The position numbers and the translations under genes are program-made. Below the pieces are notes generated by a model that did no database searches, had not been told where the DNA came from, and was given only the letters and a program-made list of their open reading frames with translations. From assembly GCA_031772625.1 (NCBI GenBank), contig CM062804.1, positions 280,196,598-280,260,597 of the forward strand: DNA of 64,000 nucleotides, read 5' to 3'. This document shows positions 20,884 through 31,189 of this stretch, piece after piece. Positions within the stretch are counted from its first letter, which is position 1. Each line of letters begins with the position of its first letter. This stretch comes from Pinus tabuliformis (Eukaryota; Streptophyta; Pinopsida; Pinales; Pinaceae).

Positions 20884-22092
20884 TTACTCGCGCTCATCGG
20901 GAGGACGGACCATGGGTTGAGACATTTCTTGCATGAAGAGACCATTTAAGGATGGTATATGACTATTTGCGATACGTGATCCGGGAAATGAAAGCTGGTC
21001 CACGAGCTTGACCACTCTTCCTTCGTGCGGAAAACACATTACTCTAAAGAGTGAGGAGACGATGGCTCCCATGCAATATATATAGTCTCGTCCAAGGAGT
21101 AGGTTATAATCCAAGGGTCCTTGAACGACCATCACATTCATTTGAACGGTCTTCCCTCTCAATGTTATGGGCACATTGGGGAGGATCCCTAAAGGTTGAC
21201 TGGTTCCTTTATCGAAGCCTGTCAGATTTCTCATTTCAGGCAAAAGCGCTGGCGAACCAAGCGCTTTCCAAGAAATAGAGGAAAGGATACTCACAGATGC
21301 CCCCTCATCAATGATGGTGCCAGCCATGACCATTCTGTATATTTGGACGATAATTCTGAATGGTATGCTTGCTGGCAGACAGGGCCTGCCTAGTTGGTTC
21401 CAGTCAAAGGAGACAACCAGGTTGCTTGGTGGTGGGACCGAGTAGACGGCCGGGTAACGCTCTGACGGACTTCCTTCCTGCGATAAAGGAATGGGGGGAT
21501 TTCCCCCGTGCTCGTCAGAGTCTGTGTTGATGAAGAGAATTTGGATGGTGTCATCTTTATCCTCTTCAGTGACTGGATCATTCGAAGATAAATCCTCTGA
21601 AGGCAAGACCGGGTCAACTGCCGCCTCGACCTTTTGACTTTCGTCGGGTATGGATTCAGCTGGTTCATCTTCAATGACCGGTGCTTCAGCTAACCACTTG
21701 AGCGGGCTAGCTGGATTTTCAACTAACGAAGGACTCGGCAAGAGTTTTTTATATCCAGGAGGAAGTCGTAACGGTGAAACCGGACGATCATCCAAAACTC
21801 TTTTCGCTTCGTCTAAGAAGGGACAACGATGGATGGCGTGGTTGCCTTCGCACAGTCTACAGGGAGATCTAGCTCTCCCTTTTTGTCTAAGGACTTCACT
21901 TTCACTAGTTGACGGTATGCATTCAACATGGCTATCAGAGGTTGATGCTACCAGATTGTGCAAATGGGGAGACCAGTCCCTCAGTATCCGAGGGATGCAG
22001 GGACAATCTCTGTGGAAGTGGTCTCCCTTGCATATGACACATTGCGATTTAGGCCTAGTCAGTTCTGTGTGTGGATTTTTGTCAGACGACAC
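20884..22092 (-). CDS. Gag/protease-like protein with two zinc knuckles
   Basis: 402 residues. Two CX2CX3HX4C knuckles (C18-C21-H25-C30 and C78-C81-H85-C90) would bind nucleic acid. The middle is acidic and Pro-rich. A retropepsin-like domain follows (about 235-370), with IIDEGASVSILS around D262 and a downstream LLLGRDYI. The catalytic triplet reads D-E-G rather than D-T/S-G; D262 is kept. I recall this DEGAS variant from other plant non-autonomous retroelements, but its activity is uncertain. There is no capsid-like domain, reverse transcriptase or integrase. The ORF has no internal stop, as expected for a young element. The structural arrays lie on both sides: 19545-20315 downstream and 22536-22674 upstream in the transcript. 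Confidence 0.8.
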   Translation of the reverse strand: MSSDKNPHTELTRPKSQCVICKGDHFHRDCPCIPRILRDWSPHLHNLVASTSDSHVECIPSTSESEVLRQKGRARSPCRLCEGNHAIHRCPFLDEAKRVLDDRPVSPLRLPPGYKKLLPSPSLVENPASPLKWLAEAPVIEDEPAESIPDESQKVEAAVDPVLPSEDLSSNDPVTEEDKDDTIQILFINTDSDEHGGNPPIPLSQEGSPSERYPAVYSVPPPSNLVVSFDWNQLGRPCLPASIPFRIIVQIYRMVMAGTIIDEGASVSILSSISWKALGSPALLPEMRNLTGFDKGTSQPLGILPNVPITLRGKTVQMNVMVVQGPLDYNLLLGRDYIYCMGAIVSSLFRVMCFPHEGRVVKLVDQLSFPGSRIANSHIPSLNGLFMQEMSQPMVRPPDERE

Positions 22093-22535
22093 TTGTTTGC
22101 CCCCAGTCGCTTTTGGCTCCTTCTTCTTCTTCTCTTTCTTCTTCTTTTCCTTCTTCTCCTTAGGAACTTGGTTTTTTGTTTTACCAGTTCCGTCAAGCGA
22201 AGAGGAAGGAGGAGAGGAAGAATTAGAGGAAGTAGAAGGCTGGTGGGCAACTCTGGACTAGTCTAACTGTTGATTCGACTGTTCAGGAATAGTGGTGTTC
22301 TGAACGACATTGGTTGAGAAGAGCCAGACCGGCAAGCCAATTGTCAGTCCTGGAAGCGACAATGTGGCCATATGGGGCGCACCAACATCTCCCCAAGAGG
22401 AGAAGGGACTATGATTTCCACCATTGGGAATTCCTTGGTTGGTGGGTTCCATTTTCTCAACCTAAAGATCAGCGCAGGAAAAAGGGGTGATTGTTCCGTT
22501 TAAAATAAATTTTAACGACGCTTTAGACACAACTT

Positions 22536-22674
22536 GCTTTTTCAGTTTTAAAGAGTCGAGAAAAAGCTAAAGATGACTCTAGTCTCCTTCGATGTTTTAA
22601 CGAGCCTGAAGTGAAAAATGCTCGGATGGACTTTTTCGTTATAGAGTCTGAAAAAGGCCAAAAGGAACTGCTCT
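22536..22674 (-). other. Interlocked inverted-repeat array (upstream block)
   Basis: Three units repeat the A-B-A'-B' topology before the gag ORF: GCTTTTTC 22536, AGAGTC 22552, GAAAAAGC 22560, GACTCT 22575; then CTTC 22587, CGAGC 22601, GAAG 22608, GCTCG 22620; then CTTTTTC 22631, AGAG 22643, GAAAAAG 22650, CTCT 22671. The first is strong; the other two each have a 4-bp arm. Confidence 0.7.
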
Positions 22675-22699
22675 GGAGTTCTAGGTAGAGGGTGTGCCA

Positions 22700-24147
22700 A
22701 ACTTTTCGCAAAACCGCAGAATACTTTTTAGGGTACGGGCGATCAATCTTCCTGAATGTTGTGTTCAGTGCATTGCGATCAGTAGGGCGGCCGACACGGC
22801 TTCCTATGGATAAAGGTTATGTTCCTATAGGGGTCTCCCAATATATACGCGACGGTACGTGGGAGCACAATCCGTACTGGTACTTGTCGTCTCTTAGGAG
22901 GAATCACCCAACCATCAGTGAGGCGACCAGTGACCAGGTTTTACGACGCCGGAACACGTCTCTAGCCTAGACCTCTATGTTGTGCGTTATGTTACAAAGC
23001 GTTGTTAAGTTCATTCAATTTATTTTAGGTTGATCTTTCTTAGAAGTTTGCCTTTTTGGATCACCACGGATGTATGATACAATTCCTAAATGCAGTCTAA
23101 AGATGATAAGCAAGCTTTTATATCTTTTCAACAATGAAAATCCTAGCTACAAAGGGAAAAGGAAGACACAAACTTTTCTCAAAGAGCATAGAGCACACTA
23201 TAATGCACTTTTCCTAAATCAACATGCAAACTATCAAAATGAAAATGCACAAATGCATGTATTTCTTTTCACTTTCTTAATATTGATGCCTAAAAAGAAA
23301 GCTGTTGTACAAATTCGAATTCGATTTCAAGTGAAAACATAAACAAGTTCCTTTTTCAAAATCAAAAATATGATTACGACACTTTATGATTTACTTGTTT
23401 CGACACTAGAAATGCATAAATTCAAACCAAACGACAAAAGTAAAAGCTCAATCAACTGAGAACAGCAAACAAACTCACTCCTAAGATCAAAACGACACTT
23501 ACGACAGGTCTAGATCTAAGGGCGACAGTATGACTAGTTTACTTTTGTAATGGGAAACTGCAAATGATGTAACAAATACACAAAGAACAAATACAGTTTC
23601 TTTATACAACTGAGGCAGAATTGAAGCAAAGAAAAGGGATTTCAGATAGGTACACTGACTGATAACAGGCTGCAAAAAACAGAGATAAAACTGAGCAAAA
23701 GGAAGCAGGGAACCATAGCTGCACAAGGCAATGACTGATCAGCACACTCCCAACACAGAGGTTTTGACATTCAGCGCAGGTATCCTTCATGGGACCTGCG
23801 TTGAAATGCAGAACCTCTTCACAGAGTTTGCGCTGAAGCAGAAACGAGAGTTGTTTCTGGGTTCTAGGTTACGGTTTGCAGTTAAATCTACAGTTTTTGG
23901 CCGGATCAAAGCTATCAATTAGGTACAATTAGGAGGATGATTTATAGGAGGACTAAGATCTATCACAAAGGGTTGTTAGAGCACTTGTGGATCAATTTGT
24001 TCAGATCATAAAAACAGGCCCAGTGAGTGGACTAGAGTGGCAGATCTCTACTTTGCATTTGAAAATGGCAAATGCATTTCGATTCGGCACTCCTGAGTTT
24101 ATGAGAAGAACAAGAATAGAAACACAAATAAACCAACAAGATACGAT
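22700..24147 (-). other. Leader of the non-autonomous element
   Basis: No gene is visible between the primer site and the upstream array. The leader includes the CAGCGCAGGT (23772) / ACCTGCGTTG (23794) hairpin and the 18-nt segment complementary to the LTR. Confidence 0.55.
23772..23812 (-). other. Leader hairpin overlapping the LTR-complementary segment
   Basis: CAGCGCAGGT (23772-23781) pairs with ACCTGCGTTG (23794-23803) at 9 of 10 positions. The second arm is also the start of the 18-mer CCTGCGTTGAAATGCAGA (23795-23812) that matches the LTR in reverse complement. The hairpin and the long-range pairing are therefore mutually exclusive, as in a switch. Confidence 0.65.
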
Positions 24148-24164
24148 CCCCAGTGGAGTCGCCA
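24148..24164 (-). promoter_or_regulatory. Primer-binding site, tRNA-Arg type
   Basis: The plus strand reads CCCCAGTGGAGTCGCCA, identical to 52530-52546. It equals my recollection of the 3' end of plant tRNA-Arg(ACG) including CCA. It lies three bases inside the LTR edge. Confidence 0.8.
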
Positions 24165-24167
24165 ATT

Positions 24168-25207
24168 TGTTGTTGGGAAAAGTATCCAATTCGGAATGCC
24201 CCTATCCCACTCTAAGAGGTGATAGTGCCTTAGCAACAAACAAGGAAACTTATTCGAGTATTCTTCTTTATGGAATGTAAATGAGGAAGCAGGATCTAAC
24301 TAACCTGTGTCTTTCGCAAGTTTGTTGATCCAATCGCTCCTCCCTTCAGTAGCTCCCAGCTCCCAGCTCTCTCACCGGCCCAGCTTCACAGAATTCCTGC
24401 AAGATCACAAGAGAGGGAAACTACAAGAAGATACAGATATACATTCATAAAAAGCTCAAGATCAGATTAAGCTAAACATGTAAGCATAACAAAACATCAT
24501 TGGTATACAGCATGTAGGAGAAACTCAAATAGTTTATTGATAGAGTAATAAAGTCCAAGAGGAGATACAACCAAGTGAGGCCCGATCCAGCATCTACCTC
24601 CCAGCAAAGGAGTCCCTTCCTCTCCTCCAACAAAGCATAAATCACCCAATGTACTAATCTCAATCTCAAACCAACAGCAATTCTCTGCAAATACCAAATT
24701 CCAGCCTCCTGAACCTCTGGGTGAGAGATCCATATATAGATGTGAGCAGAGAGGATGAGTCAGCTCATGTTTTGACTTGTGGCTTCTCTCTGTCAGTTCT
24801 TGCTTCCACTTGGAGGTTGAGAACCTCTTACTCATCACTTGGTCGAATTCATTGAGGCAAGTGTCATTGAGGAAGATTCTGGAAGCTTCCAGGGTCTTTC
24901 CACCTCGTTGAATGAACTTGCCATTTGTCATCTCCCGCTCAGCGCACCCTGGTAGTGCTTCTACCTGCGTTGCAGTGCAACTGGCCAGTGTAACCTCTGC
25001 ATTTCAACGCAGGCAGCTAGTGGAGCTACTGAATTGATCTTGATTTGACCATTTCTGAGTGATTTTTGGTGGAGAACTTCTGGGAGAAGCTGTCTTTGGT
25101 TGACCTTGTTCCTTTAGGGGTAGGAACAACTCATTTAGGGACTTTGGATCCCTTGAATTATGGAAATTTCATGCTCAATGCTGTAAGGCACAAAAATGTC
25201 TATAACA
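24168..25207 (-). repeat. 5' LTR of the non-autonomous element
   Basis: 1040 bp, TG...CA on the minus strand (TGTTATAG ... CAACAACA). Differences from the left copy are few: for example G/A in CATG(T)(G/A)AGC, and C/T at the ATAACA/ATAATA edge. Confidence 0.92.
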
Positions 25208-25212
25208 GTGGG

Positions 25213-26040
25213 TTAGGTGATGGGTTTATTCATGATTATCAAAATGTCATTTGAAACCCATTGGAAGGTCCTCCTTTCCCTAGGGGGATCCCTAAATCCC
25301 TTTCTCAACATCCTCCTATGGAAAAAAACATTAGATACGCCTAGTACTCTGAATCCACTTTGACCGTAGCCTAGTGTAACACACAACATTCATAGAATTA
25401 CCCCTCTAGAAGGGACTTTTATTTCCTGTGATTAGCAATACCTCTCCTCTCTGCATTGCTTAAATAGGACCCACTATTGTTTTTATTTATCATTCGAAGT
25501 AAATGAGTTTTTAATCACTGAAAAATATCAGGGAACATTACTTAAATAAGTAAATACAGCATAACTATGGTTGTTGAATGTGTTTGAAAGGTGATGGACA
25601 ATAAGGCATTTGATAATAGATATAAGAGAATTCCACATCAATAGTCACCTCGCATTACGTAAGCACCTATTTTCTCTCAAGAAGGAAACCTTTCATAATG
25701 ATTTCTTACGAGTTGAAAGTGCTTAAACAATGATACATTGTGCAAAGTGCGAAGGAACCTCCCCTCACCCCCTCATTTCTGCATCTACATCTCCACACTC
25801 TACATAATGTATCAATGTTATGGAGCCCCCCCACCGCCTTCTCGCTTATATAAGGGACCTGGAACCCTATCATATCTAGAATCATTAGGAAAAGTAGCAA
25901 AAATGTCAGGCATAACAATGTCAGTATCAAAGCACTCACCAACAGAAAGATCACTCACAAAATTAACCATTTTTTATTTTAAAATTATTTGTTAGACACT
26001 AACAAACATTGAAAATAAAATTCCATCCCCCGGGGGAATT
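25213..26040. other. Non-coding spacer
   Basis: No gene is recognised. The right end contains CCATCCCCCGGGGGAATTATG (about 26023), which could be the polypurine end of the next minus-strand gypsy element, but no matching 3' LTR can be found. Confidence 0.4.
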
Positions 26041-29000
26041 ATGTCACATCAAGGCTCACTCATCCAAAGGAAAATTAGAAATAATATTTCCATTTGGCTT
26101 GCTTTGAAAACTCGATATAGTTGGATCCTTTGTTGTCGGATGTTCTTGATCTGCATGTCCATGATTCAATCAGTTGTGGCTTGTTCCATGCAATCTAAAT
26201 TTAACTCTATAGGTGTGACATATTCTGCAATGTCTGATGTGTCCAACAATGGTGGGAAGTACAGTCAAAGGTAGTCCACATTGAACACTAGGTGCAGGCC
26301 AAGGAATGGGGCAATACTGAGCTCAAATGCATTGTCTACCACATCCTTGATAATGGTGTAAGGACCATATTGAAGTGGTCCAAGTTTCTGATAGGCCGTG
26401 GTAAGGTGTTTTTTCTGCAAATGCAACCAGACTTTGTTGCTCACCTAAAACTTGTGTGGCGCCCAATGTTGATCATGTCGCTACTTGTACTTGGAATTTG
26501 ATTTCTCTAGAATGTCATGGACCTGATGGTAGATATGTTGGATGTGCTCAATGTGGTTGTTTACCTTATCAGCTTCAGACTAGACATGAGCCGAATATGT
26601 CTGAGTTGCTGCAAATGACATGGCCACATTAATGGGACATAGTGGTTGGAATCCTAAGCCCACCTAAAAAGGTATGTGGCTAGTTGAGCTATGGAGAGCC
26701 TAGTTATAATTGTGTTGGACATAGGGGAGGCTCTCATCCCATGTGCGTGGATGCTTTGAGTTGTATATGCTCAAAATGTGTACAATCATCCTGTTGACGA
26801 CCTCTTTTTGGCCATTAGTTTGGGGATGGAAAGCTGTGGACTTAGTGAGCTTAGTGTCTAACATCGACCAGAGACTGGACCAAAATGTACTGAGGAACCA
26901 ACTGTTCAGATCTAAGATGATAGTCTCTAGGATCCCAAAGTGTACTCACGCTCGTTCAAAGAAGAGTTTAGCAGTGGATTCTACTGTGGTATTCTTCTTG
27001 TAGGCTGCTATAATGGCCATCTTCGATAATTTGTCGACGACCACAAAAACACAGTCATTTCCATGCTTAGTAGAAGGAAGGCCCAACATGTAATCTATGG
27101 AGATGGATTCCCAAGGTCGACTAGGGGTAGGAAGCAGAGTATAGAGGCCTTGCTTCTTAATGGTCGGTTTGGTAATGGTGTAGACAATTCACAATTTGAT
27201 GTACTTCCTATCAAGATTCGACCAATAGAAATACTATCCTATCAAAGATTCGACCAATAGAAATACTTTTGCAGTAGTACCACTATTTTCTCGATCGAGA
27301 AATGCCCAATGGCCTCACTGTAGTGCGCTTCCAAAATCATATTGGCACGCTCGCTTGAAGGAACACAAAGGTGTCCTAGGTAGCATAATAAGACATCCTG
27401 GAGGTGAAAATCTAGAAATTTCCGACCCTTCAAGAGCGTCTGGTATGTGTAGCCGAATTCTGAGTTGCTTTTATAGAGAAGTGGCCAATCAAAAGTCTCG
27501 TCCCCACAAGAGTTGATCATGGTGGTTAATGCCATGATCATTGGTCGGCTAAGGAAGTTTGCAATATTATTGTTGCTACCCTTCTTATACTTGATATTCA
27601 AATGGAATTGTTTTAGGTATGTGGACCACTTCTGATGGCGATCATTCTGCAACTTTCCTTGCATCTGTATGAACTCTAGGGGTCGGTGGTCTGTGTGGAT
27701 GACCATTTCCTTCCCCAAAATGTAATGTTTCCATTGTTAGCAGGCCTGCACAATGGAATACATCTCTTTTCGTAAGTGGGAAACTTTCAGACTATGTACA
27801 AAAGTGTCTCACTGTGATATGCCACTGAATGCCCTTGTTGACTAAGGACTTCCCCAATAGCATAGTCAGAGGCATCTGTCTTGATCTCAAATGGTTGTTT
27901 CAAGTTTGGTAAAGTGAGCACTCGTACAGATAAGATGCGATGTTTCAAATCTACGAATGCCTTCTATTGAGATTCAGACCAAAATAATCTTTCTTTCACT
28001 CCTCCCTTGGTGACTTTACTGAAGAGCCAAGTGATATGAGGTATCACAACATGAACTTGCAGTAGAAATTGGCAAGACCCAAAAATCTGCGGAGCTCTGT
28101 CAGAGTGGTTAGGGCATGGCAATCTCAAGTGACTTGTATCTTGGCTAGATCCACAAGAACCCCCCATTCAACAATAATGTATTCCAAATACTAAACCTAG
28201 GTCATGCCAAAAGTTAATTTCTCCAAATTGACACATAGCTTGTATTGCCACAGTGTTAAGGGAACCTGTCAGATGTGGTGGAGGTGCTCTTCCCAACTCT
28301 CGCTGAAGATCAGGATTTCATCCAAGTATACCACTACAAAAGATTTGGTGAATGGCCTCAATATGTCATCCATTAGCCTCACGAAGGTTGCAAGAGCATT
28401 CGTCAACCCAAAAGGCATAACCAGCCATTCGAAAAGGCCCTCCTTGGCTTTGAAGGCATTCTTCCACACTTCGAACTATTCAATTGGTACCCGATGATAT
28501 CTAGACTTCAAGTCGATCTTGTTGAAGTATTTTTCCCCCTTGAGTTGGTCCAAAGGTCATCAATCCATGGGATCGAGTACCTATTCTGAATAGTGATCTT
28601 GTTCAACACCAGATAGTTAATACAGTCTTTAAGTCCCATCCTTATTCTGTACCAACACAATCGGGCATTCACAGGGTGATGAAATTGGTCGGATGTGACC
28701 TTTCGCCAACAACTCCTGAATCTACCTCTTGATTTCTTCATTCTCTAGAATGGAGTGCCGATAGATTGGTCCATTGGGAAACAATGCACCTAGGGTTAGA
28801 TCGATGGAGTGCTTCACCTAACGGTGTAGAGGCACCCCTGCATGGGAGGTGAATATGTCCTCATAGTCCTCCACGAACTTGTCCATCTATTGTTTTCGTA
28901 CGAAGGGGCCTTATCTAGAGGTCATGGCCACCATCTTCTTCTTTCCCTGAGGGCATATCATTAGGAAATCAAATTTCCTAGTTTTGGAAATGAGCATACT

Positions 29001-30627
29001 ACATTGTTTTGTAATAACAAAAGAGATGGTAGTAGGCGGTGTTACCGCCAGTATCTTGTACAACTTATTTTCCAAAGTAATAATAACATCGTGAGGCCTT
29101 AACTCATACACAACATGTCGCATCCATAAGTGTGGTTGGCCTAATAATACATTACAAACATCAAGGGGAGCAACATCACATAATACCTCATCCAAGAATG
29201 GCTTGATGTTGTATGGGAGGCAGCACTACTGCCTAACATGCAAAGATCCCATCCTTGGTGAAGCCACCCGATGGTGTAAGGTTGTGGGTGTGTTGTGGTC
29301 GGTAAACCCAGCCATTACACAACCTCTGCTGAAATGAGGTTATTTTGGCTCTCGCTGTCGACAATGAACTGTAGCGGGTAGCCCATTACCCACATCTAGG
29401 AGTGGAAGAGGCACTCCTCCTCCTCCTCTGGATCTTCAGGTTCCTCCTTCTAGATCTTCGTGGTGGCAATGGTGGCATTGGGCTCCGCATTGATAATCTG
29501 CTTCCCTTTGCCATTCCCCTTGTTGGGTTATGACTTAGAGTTGGAGCATGCATATGATTCTGAAGCCTTCAGCTCTGCCACCAATGACTGCTTGGCTCAA
29601 CACTCACTTGGGTTGTGAGTGGAGATCTTATGGAACTCCCATCACTTTCCCATGTCCTTCTTCAGCTTTGCAATGTTTTTCTTTTCTTTCAGCTTTGGCG
29701 GGTTGTCTTGGGCCACCTCGCCTTGGTTTTGTCCTTTGTTCTGCAGTTTGGGGGCACCTTTCCCCTGCTTTCGATTCACAAATTCAAAGTCTAGCTTCTT
29801 CTTTTTAAACTTATGATCGATCTTGACGGCATATTGGTACATCATGTCAAGTGAGGAGATGTCTAGGAACTCCATCTTGTCGTAGATGTACTTGTGTAGG
29901 CAACAACGATATTTCAGTACCAAATGTTTCTTAGAATCGTTGATAACCCAACTTCATGCAAAGGGTATGAACACCATTGGTAAACTCTGACACATCTTGG
30001 TCTCTTTCCTGCCACAGCGTTGTCCACTTTATGTATTTATCCTCATAGCTCTTGACAAGGTAGTACTGCTCCTTGATGGCATCCTGGAATGAATTCCAAG
30101 TGGGTGTAGCTGAAAAATGTGAGGTCTTAATTTCATCCTTCTGCTCACAGTAGGTTTCCCAATAGTCCCTGACGTGGGGGGCAGATTAGAGAAAAAGTAA
30201 TTTTTTCTGGGCTGGAAAGGTCATGAATAGAAAAATATGCTTCTAGTAGATTTAACCATTTATCTACGATGTCTGCATCTATTTGCCCATCAAATATGGG
30301 AATGTCAAAGTTTACTTGTACCTTAGAAGGAGTGGAGCCTCCAAAGTGGCTGCTAGATGTGGATGCGCTGTCGATGGGCAACCGTTGATGGATCTGGAAA
30401 AGTTATCCATCATCGCGTTCCTTTGTTTCTCGAGGGTGTCCTAGAGAAATATTTTGATAGGATCTCCTGCCCCCTCATCTTTCCTTTCTTCCCCCATGGG
30501 TGGCTGTCGAGGTTTACGAGGCTGATCTTGCAAAGGTTCATCCAGATTGAGCCCTAAGTCCTTATATGCCAACCTTGTTGGGGACATGCAAAGAAAAATA
30601 GAGAAAAAGCAGATTGCTTTGATACCA
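26041..30627 (-). pseudogene. Decayed Ty3/gypsy element, chromovirus-like, minus strand
   Basis: Minus-strand fragments in order are gag (30381-29642), protease C-part (29195-28911, NVLLGQPHLWMRHV), reverse transcriptase (28741-28269), RNase H and integrase zinc region (27718-27242) and integrase core (about 27140-26700). Frameshifts and stops separate them. The RT box reads YLDEILIFS, so the second Asp of YxDD is Glu. RNase H keeps TDHRPLEF. The integrase core shows ISIDYMLGLPSTKHGNDC and HPQTNGQKEVVNR, a style I associate with chromoviruses. The primer site at 30616-30627 is of initiator-Met type. No chromodomain was confirmed. Confidence 0.75.
30616..30627 (-). promoter_or_regulatory. Primer-binding site, initiator tRNA-Met type
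   Basis: The minus strand reads TGGTATCAAAGC, one base from the usual plant TGGTATCAGAGC, directly inside the LTR that begins at 30629. It shows this element belongs to a different priming class from the tRNA-Arg-primed families in the window. Confidence 0.75.
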
Positions 30628-30628
30628 C

Positions 30629-31180
30629 TGATCCGGATTTAAACATGAACACAAAAAATTACAGATATAACCATAAATACAAAGATGTAGTAGAAACAAC
30701 ACTTCATCTGATTAATATCAAATACTAAAATATGCTTCCAAACAAAATGGAAATAAGACTAGCTCATGAGATGGTAGCTCATCTCTAAGAAGAGATGTGG
30801 TGACTACATGCCTCTGAACTCTGTTACAATGAGGCTAAAAAGACTATTTATTATTGAGAAACAATAGAAAACCTTAAAGATCCAAAAACCTAACCCTGGG
30901 AGATGAAGCGCCAAACTATGGGCCCCGTTTGGGTAAATTGGTACATTAGCTTCCCGAGGTCGTAACTTTGGCATACGATCTTGTTTTGACGTGCACAATA
31001 CCTTGTTAGAAATATATATCTAAGGAATACCACTTTTGAATGACCAAAATCAGTGTATGTCCCATGTTGGTCCTAGTTTTCCAAAAAAAATCGTTTAGGG
31101 CTTCAAAACGGCTTTGGAAGTTCAGGACCCGAAAAACTACCAAAAATAGTAAATTGTGCTACAAATAAGGAAACTTAAAA
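30629..31180 (-). repeat. 5' LTR of the decayed gypsy element (right end approximate)
   Basis: It starts TGATCCGGATTTAAACATG next to the primer site and continues to about where copia gag sequence begins. The right edge is not defined. No second copy was found near 25-26 kb. Confidence 0.4.
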
Positions 31181-31189
31181 ACTGAAAGA

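Larger units (their letters stand above)
17394..25207 (-). mobile_element. Complete young non-autonomous LTR retrotransposon (7.8 kb, gag/protease only)
   Basis: The two LTRs, 17394-18433 and 24168-25207, are each 1040 bp and differ at about five positions by my reading. GTGGG flanks both outer ends (17389-17393 and 25208-25212) as a 5-bp target-site duplication. The element reads on the minus strand: the 5' LTR is the right copy, the primer site is at 24148-24164 and the purine tract at 18434-18446. The 5.7-kb interior encodes only a zinc-knuckle/protease protein. There is no reverse transcriptase or integrase, so mobilisation would need a helper; the large gypsy element uses the same 17-nt primer site. 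The rest of the interior is rich in inverted repeats. Confidence 0.93.

Noticed and set aside
22109-22175. CTT-rich tract as an independent microsatellite feature
   Set aside because: It lies at and just upstream of the gag ORF start on the minus strand and reads as a Lys/Arg/Glu-rich coding-type stretch. It is low complexity without further support.
24148-24164. A tRNA-Arg gene fragment
   Set aside because: Only the 3' end sequence including CCA is present, directly beside LTR edges in two families. That is a primer-binding site, and nuclear tRNA genes do not encode CCA.
26041-27260. Plus-strand ORFs over the integrase region
   Set aside because: The minus strand reads as a gypsy integrase with recognisable core motifs, so the plus frames are antisense.
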